Below, piece after piece: positions 1 through 7,449 of a stretch of 64,000 nucleotides of DNA (position 1 is the stretch's first letter; each line of letters opens with the position of its first letter). The stretch is from VAZQ01 sp963817135. Its GTDB lineage: Bacteria; Pseudomonadota; Alphaproteobacteria; Rhizobiales; Xanthobacteraceae. The translations under genes were made by a program, and so were the position numbers. The stretch is taken from contig CAWFNG010000002.1 in NCBI GenBank assembly GCA_963817135.1, positions 186,001 through 250,000 of the forward strand. The letters are read 5' to 3'. Below the pieces are notes generated by a model. The model saw only the letters and a list, made by a program, of their open reading frames with translations. It was not told where the DNA came from and ran no database searches.

Positions 1-936
1 AGCACGGCGGCGGGGGTAGCTCCGGTCCGGGCGGGAAGCGAAGGCGGAGTAAGCTCGGCCCTGTTCGAGCCCGACGCATCGCGCGCAGCAAAGTGGAGCG
101 ATGACCGTATCGGTCAGGCGAGCGCAATGCCGCTTCGCCGGCTCGATCAGAAAACGATTGCGGAATTTCTGCGCCAGCGCAAATCGAAAATGAAAACGCC
201 GGACTCGCCGAGCGGGACACCGGCAGCGCAGTTCGTCCCCGGTTCGGACGTGCCTGTCAGGAAGGGCCAGCTGCAGCCGTTCTCGGGCAATGTCCACACG
301 ACACCGCTGGTATTTGCCGGCAGGTTGTTCCTCACCTCGCCGCAAGGCGACATGGTGTGCTCGGCACAGTTCATTTCACCTGGCATCGTGCTAACGGCTG
401 CGCACTGCGTGCAAGACAACAAAACCGGCCAGTATTACCGGAATTTCGGGTTCGCGCTGCAATACGAGAATGGAAAATATGCCAAAATGTTCTCGGCGCG
501 TTGCGCTGCTGTCCTGACGAGCTGGCTTGATCCGCCGCCGGCAAATCATCTGTACGACTACGCCATGCTGCTGGTCGATGGACAATCACCCTTCGGCTAT
601 TTCGGCACGTATTACAACTGGGCAAGCGTCGATAACGCCACGAAGATCGGATATCCGACCGCCGTCCAGCGCGGCGAAATCATCCAGGTCGATAGCGGGC
701 CGATCTGGCTTGACAGTGGAATGGTGGGAATGCGGCAGGGCAATCTTGCGGACCAGCGCGGATCGAGCGGCGGCGCCTGGATTCTCGGGTTGAGCGACAC
801 GCTCAGTGACGGAGCCAACCGGGTGATCAGCGTGACGTCAGTGGAGATCGTTAACATGCCCGGGCTGCTTTACGGGCCTTATTTCACGGAGGCGTTCAGA
901 ACCCTTTACGATTACACCGCCCGCGGCTGCAAATGA
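1..936 (+). CDS. Trypsin-like serine protease, 5' end beyond the window
   Basis: Chymotrypsin-fold (S1) protease, probably exported. Counting from the ATG at 127, the His motif TAAHC lies near residues 90-94, the Asp in YDYAMLLVD near 147, and the Ser motif GSSGGAW near 215, so the triad is complete. The frame stays open to base 1 without a stop and reads like a protease propeptide (EPDASRAAKWSDDRIGQA), so the gene very likely starts upstream and the ATG at 127 is internal. A small secreted ORF follows 50 nt downstream. The substrate cannot be told. Family call is firm; the true start is not visible. Confidence 0.85.
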   Translation, partial: STAAGVAPVRAGSEGGVSSALFEPDASRAAKWSDDRIGQASAMPLRRLDQKTIAEFLRQRKSKMKTPDSPSGTPAAQFVPGSDVPVRKGQLQPFSGNVHTTPLVFAGRLFLTSPQGDMVCSAQFISPGIVLTAAHCVQDNKTGQYYRNFGFALQYENGKYAKMFSARCAAVLTSWLDPPPANHLYDYAMLLVDGQSPFGYFGTYYNWASVDNATKIGYPTAVQRGEIIQVDSGPIWLDSGMVGMRQGNLADQRGSSGGAWILGLSDTLSDGANRVISVTSVEIVNMPGLLYGPYFTEAFRTLYDYTARGCK

Positions 937-986
937 GATGAATGCGCCGTTGAAATGCCGCCTTTGCAACGCCATCTCCGGAATGG

Positions 987-1232
987 ATGTTTCCATTCTG
1001 GTTCCTCGTTGTCCTGGTCTTTCTCGCGGCAGCCGGCGCCTTGGCACAAACCGTCAACTTGGCACAAACCGTCGACAAGCCTGCAAATTCGAGCGACCGC
1101 AATGAATCGGTCGACGCAACCGTGATTTCTCCCGAGGATGCCAAGGGAGCCAGGGAATATTGGACGAGCGAACGCATGCGCAATGCCAAGGAGAAGCCTC
1201 TCGTCCCCGCTGATCGCAGGCCGCGTGAGTAG
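987..1232 (+). CDS. Small secreted protein resembling a protease propeptide
   Basis: Predicted 81-residue protein. Residues 1-20 form a signal peptide ending AGALA|Q. There is a short direct duplication (QTVNLAQTV). The C-terminal half contains EYWTSERMRNAKEKPL, which resembles the propeptide segment (KWSDDRIGQASAMPL) of the protease just upstream. It may therefore be the surviving N-terminal piece of a second, deleted protease gene, or a free-standing propeptide-like protein. No catalytic domain follows before the stop at 1230-1232. Real expression is uncertain. Confidence 0.5.
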   Translation: MFPFWFLVVLVFLAAAGALAQTVNLAQTVDKPANSSDRNESVDATVISPEDAKGAREYWTSERMRNAKEKPLVPADRRPRE

Positions 1233-1345
1233 ATTTTTCTTGCTTTTGATTGTCGACGCAAATTGCCGAGCCTCCTGAGCGGGGAGCCGCCCTGTATTTT
1301 TCCCTGTTATTTACAGGGGACCGCCGAAATTCCTGGAAGCCCAGC

Positions 1346-2650
1346 TCATTTGGTGAGGTGCAGCAAGGTAAGGCTGGTGCCAATGGTGTCGAATGTCGTG
1401 ACGATCTGGTTCGACGAGGTCAGAAGGAAGAACTTGCTGGAATCGGAGGCGCATTGCTGAAGCAACGTAGAAGTCGGATCGCCGTCGGTATTGACCTGGA
1501 CCGTATAGACCGTGATTCCGGCAGCTTTGATGTTGTTACATAGTATCTGTTGACGCGCATCCACCTGCGGAGAAGGAGACGATCCGTTGCCGTACCAGCG
1601 GTCTTGCGTATTGAGCCCGTCGGTCAGCAGGATGATGATCTGCTTATACTGGTAATTCGGATCCATCGGCGGGATGGATAGGGGCGCGCTCGTCAACGAC
1701 TGAAAGCCCCATTGCAAGCCAATCGCCTGATTGGTCCCGCCGTTCGGGGTCATTGCGTCGATCTTGGCGTTGAGCGCGGTCCAGTCATAGCTCAGGCCCA
1801 TCAACGGCACCGGGCAATATGCGTATTGCTCGGCCGGAAACAGCGTGCTTCCAGCCATCGGCGCGGTATTGGTCGTGTCATAATTCTGATCCCGGTCCAT
1901 AACGCAGCCGTTCCAGGTATTGTGGTTCTTCGGCGTCCACGTCTTGCCGTGTGATGTGCAGGAGCTTTTAGTTGTATACGTGTGACTGCTGCAGGTACCG
2001 TTGAGTTCGTCCCAGGTATCCGACGAGCCCGACCATTCGATCCAGGGTTGGTTATAATTGGCGGGGCCGACGTTGACGTCCTTGGCGAACGGAATAATCG
2101 AAACGTAGGCATCGCCGTTGCTCGGCGCGGCTTGCTGGAGCTGGCTGAGAAGGTTCTTCGTGGCTGTCTTCAGCGCCGTCATCTTGCCGTATTGCGCCAT
2201 GGAGCCGGTATTATCGAGCACCAGCGCAACGCGCAGCTTCGAGTTGTTCCAGTTGACGCTGCCGGTGGTTGTGAGCGGAATCTGCGAAAAACCAAACGCG
2301 CTCATGAAGCTCGGCGTAACCGTGGCCGATCCGTTCACTGTCACGGTGAACCCACCGGCTCCCTGAGCATAGCTAGCGGTGACCTGCAGGTTTTGCGCTT
2401 CCGGACGATTGAAATTGGCTTGAAAAAAAGCCATTGCGTTTTGCTGCAGCTGGTTGCCGGTTAGGATCGAGGGACTGCGCGCGAGCATCAGCGCGGTGGC
2501 ATCGCCGGCTGCCTGCATGGAAGAGCGCACCGAGCTCGCTCGGCTGTAATCGACTGCGGCGCCAATTCCCGCAATCAAGGGGACTAAGCTGAGGCCCAAC
2601 ATAGGGACAACACTGGCCCTGCGGTCTCGCAAAAAGCGCGTCAGCAACAT
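1346..2650 (-). CDS. TadG/TadE-like pilus-assembly protein with von Willebrand A domain
   Basis: The N-terminus has the TadE/TadG-type hydrophobic anchor (MLGLSLVPLIAGIGAAVDYSR) that inserts the protein in the inner membrane with the rest periplasmic. A vWA domain starts near residue 145 with the MIDAS-like motif LDNTGSM, followed by GGTNQAIGL and IIILLTDG. Such proteins accompany Flp/Tad pilus systems, but no other tad gene is in the window. The ATG at 2650 is preferred over an upstream TTG at 2665 because GGAG lies about 10 nt upstream of it. The 434-residue length suits the family. Confidence 0.8.
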   Translation of the reverse strand: MLLTRFLRDRRASVVPMLGLSLVPLIAGIGAAVDYSRASSVRSSMQAAGDATALMLARSPSILTGNQLQQNAMAFFQANFNRPEAQNLQVTASYAQGAGGFTVTVNGSATVTPSFMSAFGFSQIPLTTTGSVNWNNSKLRVALVLDNTGSMAQYGKMTALKTATKNLLSQLQQAAPSNGDAYVSIIPFAKDVNVGPANYNQPWIEWSGSSDTWDELNGTCSSHTYTTKSSCTSHGKTWTPKNHNTWNGCVMDRDQNYDTTNTAPMAGSTLFPAEQYAYCPVPLMGLSYDWTALNAKIDAMTPNGGTNQAIGLQWGFQSLTSAPLSIPPMDPNYQYKQIIILLTDGLNTQDRWYGNGSSPSPQVDARQQILCNNIKAAGITVYTVQVNTDGDPTSTLLQQCASDSSKFFLLTSSNQIVTTFDTIGTSLTLLHLTK

Positions 2651-2995
2651 GATCCGGCTCCGCAATAGTGGCGGCTAAGGATCTGCGGAATGCGGGCTTC
2701 ATGCAGGGGTGCGGCCTGCTGCCCGCTCCTTCTCCCGAGCTCGGCATCTCCTTATTGCCCCGCGCAATTCAACACTGCGTAAAGTTTGCTGAAGAAAACC
2801 CTTTATTGCCGATTAACTATGCTCAAACAGCTTTGGACAAACACGAGCGCGTAGCCCGGATTGAGCGCCTTCGCTCAATCCGGGAGCAGTCTGTCGGATT
2901 TCGTGGGAACGGCTTCGAGCGACGGCTGCTGCAATGGTAAGCCGCCCTTAAATGAAGCCCTTTACTTTGGGCGCATAGCCTCGGGAAGCGCGCCG
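2651..2995. other. 345-nt intergenic region between divergent genes
   Basis: It holds an AT-richer stretch around 2790-2835, which probably carries promoters for the flanking divergent genes, and the palindrome at 2851-2886. Forward start codons inside it would place a reading frame within the palindrome, so none is called. Confidence 0.5.
2851..2886. repeat. Intergenic palindrome, GTAGCCCGGATTGAGCG type
   Basis: A near-perfect inverted repeat: CCCGGATTGAGCG is followed closely by its complement CGCTCAATCCGGG. The same core recurs at 20749-20842, 41934-41970 and 42111-42216, so this is a dispersed short palindrome family. Confidence 0.75.
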
Positions 2996-4216
2996 ATGTG
3001 GGGACTAATCAAATCGGGGACCTGGCTTACGCCTGCGCGTTTGCGTGATTATCCCATCATTCTGCTGCTGATATCGATCGTCGCTGCGGTCATCTGGGTT
3101 GCGCTCGCGGATGGACTTATCGATCGGCAAGGTAAGCCGATCGGCACCGATTTCTCCAACGTTTGGGCGGCCGGGAGATTGGTGCTCGATGGCGAGCCGG
3201 CAGCGCCGTACGATCCCGTGCGCCAGTATGCGGCGGAACAGCAGGCATTTGCGCCGCGTGCCGTGCCGTTCTTCGGCTGGCATTATCCCCCATTCTTTCT
3301 GATCGCTGCAGCGGGGCTCGCGCTTATCCCCTATGCCTGGTCGCTGTTGACATGGATGGCGCTCACCTTGCCTGCCTATCTGGTGGTGATCCGCAGCATT
3401 GTGCCGCGGGCGCAGACGACGCTGCTCGCGCTTGCCTTCCCGGCGGTCACCGTCAATCTGGGGCACGGCCAGAACGGCTTCCTTACGGCTGCGCTTCTGG
3501 GCGGCAGCCTCGTTCTGCTTGACAAAAGGCCGACAGCAGCCGGCGTGCTGATCGGGCTTCTCGCCTACAAGCCGCAGTTCGGACTGCTGATACCGCTCGC
3601 GCTTGTGGCAGGAGGGCGCTGGCGCGCCGTCGCGGCTGCGAGCGTCACCGTGCTCCTCACCTGCGTCGCGACGCTCATCCTATTCGGTCCGGAGGTATGG
3701 CAGGCCTTTTTTGCTTCCACGGGCTTCACCCGCACCGTCGTTCTGGAGGCGGGAGACACGGGATGGGAAAAGATTCAGAGCCTGTTCTCGGCAATGCGCA
3801 TGTGGGGCGGCAGCGTCCACACCGCCTATGCCGGACAAGCTGCGCTCGCGCTTGCAGTCGGTGGAAGCCTCGCATGGCTGTGGCATGGACGCGCCGACGG
3901 CGATCTCAAATCGGCTGCGCTCCCATGCGCCTGCCTCCTCGCCACGCCTTACGTGCTCGATTACGATTTTGTGGTGCTTGCGGTCGCGATTGCCTTTTTT
4001 GCGCGCTTTGCGCTGATCCATGGCTTCCGCGATTACGAGATCAGCGCGCTGGCATTCGTATGGATCATGCCGCTGATGGCGCGCAGCTGCGCCGGTACTT
4101 TGCGCATGCCGCTCGGGCTGATCTGCGTCGCTCTCCTCTATGGATTGATTCTGCGGCGAGCAACCACGCGGCATCAGGTGGCCGCGCGCAGATCGAATGC
4201 GCTCGTTCGCGCCTGA
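2996..4216 (+). CDS. GT87 (DUF2029) polytopic membrane glycosyltransferase
   Basis: Integral membrane protein of about 406 residues with roughly nine or ten hydrophobic segments, the first at YPIILLLISIVAAVIWVAL. The early loop carries GTDFSNVWAAG, typical of GT87/DUF2029 proteins, whose conserved acidic residue in this loop is thought to act with polyprenyl-phosphate sugar donors; later GHGQNGF and KPQFGLL also fit the family. The ATG at 2996 is chosen because upstream starts would run through the palindrome at 2851-2886 and lack family similarity. Acceptor and sugar are unknown. Confidence 0.8.
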   Translation: MWGLIKSGTWLTPARLRDYPIILLLISIVAAVIWVALADGLIDRQGKPIGTDFSNVWAAGRLVLDGEPAAPYDPVRQYAAEQQAFAPRAVPFFGWHYPPFFLIAAAGLALIPYAWSLLTWMALTLPAYLVVIRSIVPRAQTTLLALAFPAVTVNLGHGQNGFLTAALLGGSLVLLDKRPTAAGVLIGLLAYKPQFGLLIPLALVAGGRWRAVAAASVTVLLTCVATLILFGPEVWQAFFASTGFTRTVVLEAGDTGWEKIQSLFSAMRMWGGSVHTAYAGQAALALAVGGSLAWLWHGRADGDLKSAALPCACLLATPYVLDYDFVVLAVAIAFFARFALIHGFRDYEISALAFVWIMPLMARSCAGTLRMPLGLICVALLYGLILRRATTRHQVAARRSNALVRA

Positions 4217-4233
4217 GCGGATACTAGTTTAGG

Positions 4234-4515
4234 TCACTCGTGGTTGCCATAGGTTGGCGGCGGGGTCCCCGGCTTGAGGCTGATATCGGTCGATATGCTG
4301 TTTTGCTTGCGCTCGTCCTCTTCCATGGCCAGCCGTAGTGCCTCGCATTGTTGCGGAGCGGTCGCATTGGCTTCCATGCAGTGCTGGTAGTTTTCCGCCG
4401 AGCGTTTCGCGTCATTGCGGGCGACGATCTTTTCGGCAATTGAGCAGCCCGCAATAGAGCCGGCGACAGCCACTACGATCGCAACATTGCAAATTCGATT
4501 GTGCACGTGAACCAT
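4234..4515 (-). CDS. Small putative lipoprotein
   Basis: A 93-residue protein with a short N-terminal stretch, a hydrophobic segment and a lipobox (SIAGC) near residue 24, so it is probably lipid-anchored. The mature part is polar, with two further cysteines (QHCMEA, QQCEAL) spaced 16 residues apart that could form a disulphide, and a proline-rich tail. It is convergent with the GT87 gene, 17 nt apart. I recognise no named family. Confidence 0.6.
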   Translation of the reverse strand: MVHVHNRICNVAIVVAVAGSIAGCSIAEKIVARNDAKRSAENYQHCMEANATAPQQCEALRLAMEEDERKQNSISTDISLKPGTPPPTYGNHE

Positions 4516-4699
4516 GCAGACCTGCTACCACGCCAATTCAGAACCAGCTCTTGTTCTTCGTTTGATCTCTGACCCTGACCCCTGACCGAGACCGAAAACA
4601 CATGACCCCCTGTTCAGGATTGGATAACTTGCCCCGTGGGCTGGGCGACTTTAAGGCCAACGGGCTGCGCTGGGAAAGGGAGGGGGAGACGAATCGGCA

Positions 4700-4927
4700 A
4701 TGAAGGCAAGGCTTGTGACCGCCTCCCTCCTCGTCATTGCGATGGCGTCCCCCGCCTTGGCGCGAAACTATTATGTCGTCCAGAACATAAAAACGCACAA
4801 ATGCTCCGTTCTCCCCAAGAAGCCGAAGGGAAAATCCGTCGTCGTGGTGAGCGGCAGCTTCCCCTTTAAGAGCAGGGCCGAGGCGCGCGCGGCGCTTCGA
4901 ATCCTGCCGGCCTGCCGAGCGATTTAA
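4700..4927 (+). CDS. Small secreted protein
   Basis: A 75-residue protein with a clear signal peptide cleaving near ASPALA|R. The mature part is basic (KPKGKS), with two cysteines (KCSVL and PACRAI). The end of the hairpin-free upstream region carries a purine-rich ribosome binding site (GGGAGGGGGAGA). It resembles short 'conserved exported' proteins of Hyphomicrobiales; no function can be assigned. Confidence 0.65.
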   Translation: MKARLVTASLLVIAMASPALARNYYVVQNIKTHKCSVLPKKPKGKSVVVVSGSFPFKSRAEARAALRILPACRAI

Positions 4928-4944
4928 CCAAAAATCCGGCTATT

Positions 4945-4960
4945 TGTGACGGACATCACA
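4945..4960. promoter_or_regulatory. CRP/FNR-type palindrome TGTGA-N6-TCACA
   Basis: TGTGACGGACATCACA matches the CRP-type consensus perfectly. It lies 60 nt upstream of the ATG of a 36-residue membrane ORF at 5021. The spacer CGGACA shares the form NGGNNA with the sites at 26805 and 36873, and each of these also precedes a very small ORF. Confidence 0.6.
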
Positions 4961-5020
4961 TGGGCGGTGACGCGGCTCTGCTAACCTGCGAGCATGACAC
5001 AGTTGGTGGGTGAAAGAGCC

Positions 5021-5131
5021 ATGGACGAGCGCAGAATGGCGCATCTTTTTGGGCTGACGCTTGCGGCGATCTTTGCCGCTGCGCTCATCCTCAATGCGCT
5101 CGCGATTCCCGCTCTAATGGCTGCGGGTTGA
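5021..5131 (+). CDS. Tiny single-pass membrane protein
   Basis: A 36-residue ORF: a charged N-terminus (MDERRMAHLFG) then one hydrophobic helix (LAAIFAAALILNALAIPALM). An in-frame ATG at 4994 would give 45 residues, but 5021 has the better purine-rich upstream (GGTGAAAGAG). It ends inside the 3' end of the convergent senB gene (18-nt overlap). The perfect TGTGA-N6-TCACA site 60 nt upstream supports real transcription. Function unknown. Confidence 0.5.
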   Translation: MDERRMAHLFGLTLAAIFAAALILNALAIPALMAAG

Positions 5132-6082
5132 ACTTAGCCGGGCCAGCAATTGACGCCAGGATTGGCGCTCGCGGGCCGGGCGGAAAAGCGGCACGCGCTC
5201 AGCGCAGCGCCGCCGCAGATCGTTCAGGTATCCGCTTTCCTCTTCGGCGCACAGCATCAACCGGGCGAGTGCCGCAGTGTCGCCGACCGGGTAATAGCCG
5301 GGGTAAGCGGGGCCGAGCAGGCCGACCGAGCCGGCAATCTCGGAAGCGATGACGGGCAGTCCGGCCATGACCGCCTCGGAAATGACATTCGCGCCTCCTT
5401 CGAGGCGCGAACTGAGCACCATGAGGCGCGCGCGGGCGCTCGCACGGCGCACTTGCCAGTGGAGCACCTCGCCGCGCCAGATGTAGCGCGGGTTACCCGC
5501 CATCTCCGCCTTTGCACGCTCCGCCCAGCGCTGCTCGTGCGCCCGGCCAAAATGGACGACGCGTATGCGCGACCTTTGCGGCAGCAGCCGAGCCGCTTCG
5601 GCGGCGCGCAGCGGGTCTTTCTCCTCACGCAAATGGCCGATCACCAGAATGTCGAAATGCTGTTGCCGGCGAGGGCGCGGACGGTGGATCAATTCCGCGG
5701 ACTGATAGATTATATCGATCTTCGGGTGATAGCGTTGCGGGATGGCATCGCCGACGAGCGCATGCAGGCCAACAAGCACGTGTGCCAGATCGAGGGATCG
5801 CAGCGTGGCGTCAGGCTCGGTATGGATAAAGCCGTAGATGTCGGTGCCGGTAAGCGCAACCACGAGCGGGTGCCTCGGATAAATCTGATGGAACCGCTCG
5901 ATCGAATTGGCGCTGCGCCAGGCATGCAGCGCAAGCATGAGATCGGCGGGCTCGTCGCCATATTCGGTCGCCAGCTGCACGCGATGGCCAAGCGAGCGCA
6001 GAATGCCCGCCCAGCGCGTCGCAGTGGTGCGATTTCCGCTGCGCGAGCCTTTGCCGGCCGGCGTGATCAGGCTAATTTTCAT
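5114..6082 (-). CDS. senB: Selenosugar synthase-like glycosyltransferase (SenB)
   Basis: A GT4-like glycosyltransferase of 322 residues in the TIGR04348 group. In selenoneine biosynthesis SenB joins selenophosphate with a UDP-sugar to make a selenosugar. Visible features: N-terminal MKISLITPAGKGSRSGNRTT, ALTGTDIY, the IGHLREEKDP hinge, and the donor-site region SSRLEGGANVISEAVMAGLP. The ATG at 6082 with GGTGAGG upstream is preferred to 6109. It is divergent from senA, whose first ATG is only 2 nt away. The pairing with senA makes the assignment strong; activity is inferred. Confidence 0.85.
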   Translation of the reverse strand: MKISLITPAGKGSRSGNRTTATRWAGILRSLGHRVQLATEYGDEPADLMLALHAWRSANSIERFHQIYPRHPLVVALTGTDIYGFIHTEPDATLRSLDLAHVLVGLHALVGDAIPQRYHPKIDIIYQSAELIHRPRPRRQQHFDILVIGHLREEKDPLRAAEAARLLPQRSRIRVVHFGRAHEQRWAERAKAEMAGNPRYIWRGEVLHWQVRRASARARLMVLSSRLEGGANVISEAVMAGLPVIASEIAGSVGLLGPAYPGYYPVGDTAALARLMLCAEEESGYLNDLRRRCAERVPLFRPARERQSWRQLLARLSSTRSH

Positions 6083-6084
6083 CC

Positions 6085-7386
6085 ATGACCTCACCGGTCG
6101 CCACGGCACGGCTCAAGGACATGCTGCGGGATGCTCGCACCCGCACGCTGGAGCTCGTCGTCGACCTTGATCCCGGTCAACTCTTGGGTCCGCGGCTCGA
6201 CATCGTCAATCCACTCTTGTGGGAGATCGGCCACCTTGCCTGGTTTCACGAATTCTTCGCGTTGCGCGCGCTGGAGGGCAGAAATCCGCTGCTGCCCAAT
6301 GGAGACGCCATCTACAACTCGGCTTTGGTCCCCCATGACGACAGATGGAGCCTGCCCTTGCCATCGCTCGACGGCACGCTCGCTTATATGCGCAGCGTGC
6401 ACGAGGCTCTGCTCGGCCGGCTCGAAGGCGATCTCGCAAGCGAAGAGGAAAGCTTTCTCTATCAGCTTGTCGCATTCCACGAGGACATGCACGGCGAAGC
6501 CTTCATCTATACGCGCCAGACGCTGGGTTACCCCGCCCCGAAATTTGCCCCAGTCGAAACGAGCGCAAACGCGCAGACCGGGCCCTGGCCGGGCGAGGCC
6601 GCCATCCCCGGCGGCAAGTTTCTGCTCGGCGCGGATGGCAGCGCACCCTTCGTGTTCGACAATGAGAAATGGGCGCATTCCGTCTCCATCCGGCCGTTTC
6701 GGATCGCCCGCGCGCCCGTTACCAATGCGGAGTTCGCCGAATTTGTAGACGCGGGCGGCTATGCAATGCGCCGCGTGTGGGATGACGAAGGGTGGCGGTG
6801 GCGCGAGAGCGCGCAGGCCGAGCATCCCGTGTACTGGAAGCACGACGGCAGAGGTTGGAGCGTCCGCGAATTCGACCGTTGGATACCGTTGCCGCCGCAC
6901 CGGCCCGTCATCCACGTCAACTGGCATGAGGCCAATGCGTGGTGTCGCTGGGCCGGCCGCCGGCTGCCGAGCGAGACGGAATGGGAAACTGCCGCCGCAG
7001 CCGAGCCTGCGCCGGACGGCGCGCTTGGCGAGCGCAAACGCAACTATCCCTGGGGCGAGTCTCCGCCGTGGAAAAGGGAAGCCAATCTCGACTGTGCCAC
7101 TCTCGGCTGCATCGATGTTGCCGCCCACGCTGCCGGCGACAGCGCCTGGGGATGCCGCCAGATGATCGGCAATGTCTGGGAATGGACCGCCAGCGACTTC
7201 GCGCCTTATCCCGGCTTCGCACCCGACGTCTATCAGGAATACTCGGCGCCCTGGTTCGGCAGCCGCAAGGTGTTGCGCGGCGGCTCCTGGGCGACGCGCG
7301 CCCGTATGATCAACAATACCTACCGCAATTTTTTTCCGCCCGATCGTCGCGACATTTTCGCGGGCTTCCGCACTGTCGCGCTGTAG
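6085..7386 (+). CDS. senA: Selenoneine synthase-like enzyme (SenA, EgtB-related)
   Basis: A 433-residue nonheme-iron enzyme: N-terminal DinB-like bundle (about 1-165), then an FGE-sulfatase/C-type lectin domain (about 170-433; RPVIHVNWHEANAWCRWAG, GNVWEWT, LRGGSW, FAGFRT). Probable iron ligands are H50 (WEIGH) and the HX3H pair H132/H136 (FHEDMH). EgtB relatives couple sulfur to hercynine; the SenA branch couples a selenosugar to make selenoneine. The neighbouring senB and SelD fusion favour SenA. An alternative start is ATG 6121. No egtD-like gene for hercynine supply is in the window. Confidence 0.85.
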   Translation: MTSPVATARLKDMLRDARTRTLELVVDLDPGQLLGPRLDIVNPLLWEIGHLAWFHEFFALRALEGRNPLLPNGDAIYNSALVPHDDRWSLPLPSLDGTLAYMRSVHEALLGRLEGDLASEEESFLYQLVAFHEDMHGEAFIYTRQTLGYPAPKFAPVETSANAQTGPWPGEAAIPGGKFLLGADGSAPFVFDNEKWAHSVSIRPFRIARAPVTNAEFAEFVDAGGYAMRRVWDDEGWRWRESAQAEHPVYWKHDGRGWSVREFDRWIPLPPHRPVIHVNWHEANAWCRWAGRRLPSETEWETAAAAEPAPDGALGERKRNYPWGESPPWKREANLDCATLGCIDVAAHAAGDSAWGCRQMIGNVWEWTASDFAPYPGFAPDVYQEYSAPWFGSRKVLRGGSWATRARMINNTYRNFFPPDRRDIFAGFRTVAL

Positions 7387-7449
7387 CCGGTCGCCCGGAC
7401 GGACCGCAGCGCAATCCGGGGATCGCTGTCGCCGGATCCTGCGGAGCAA

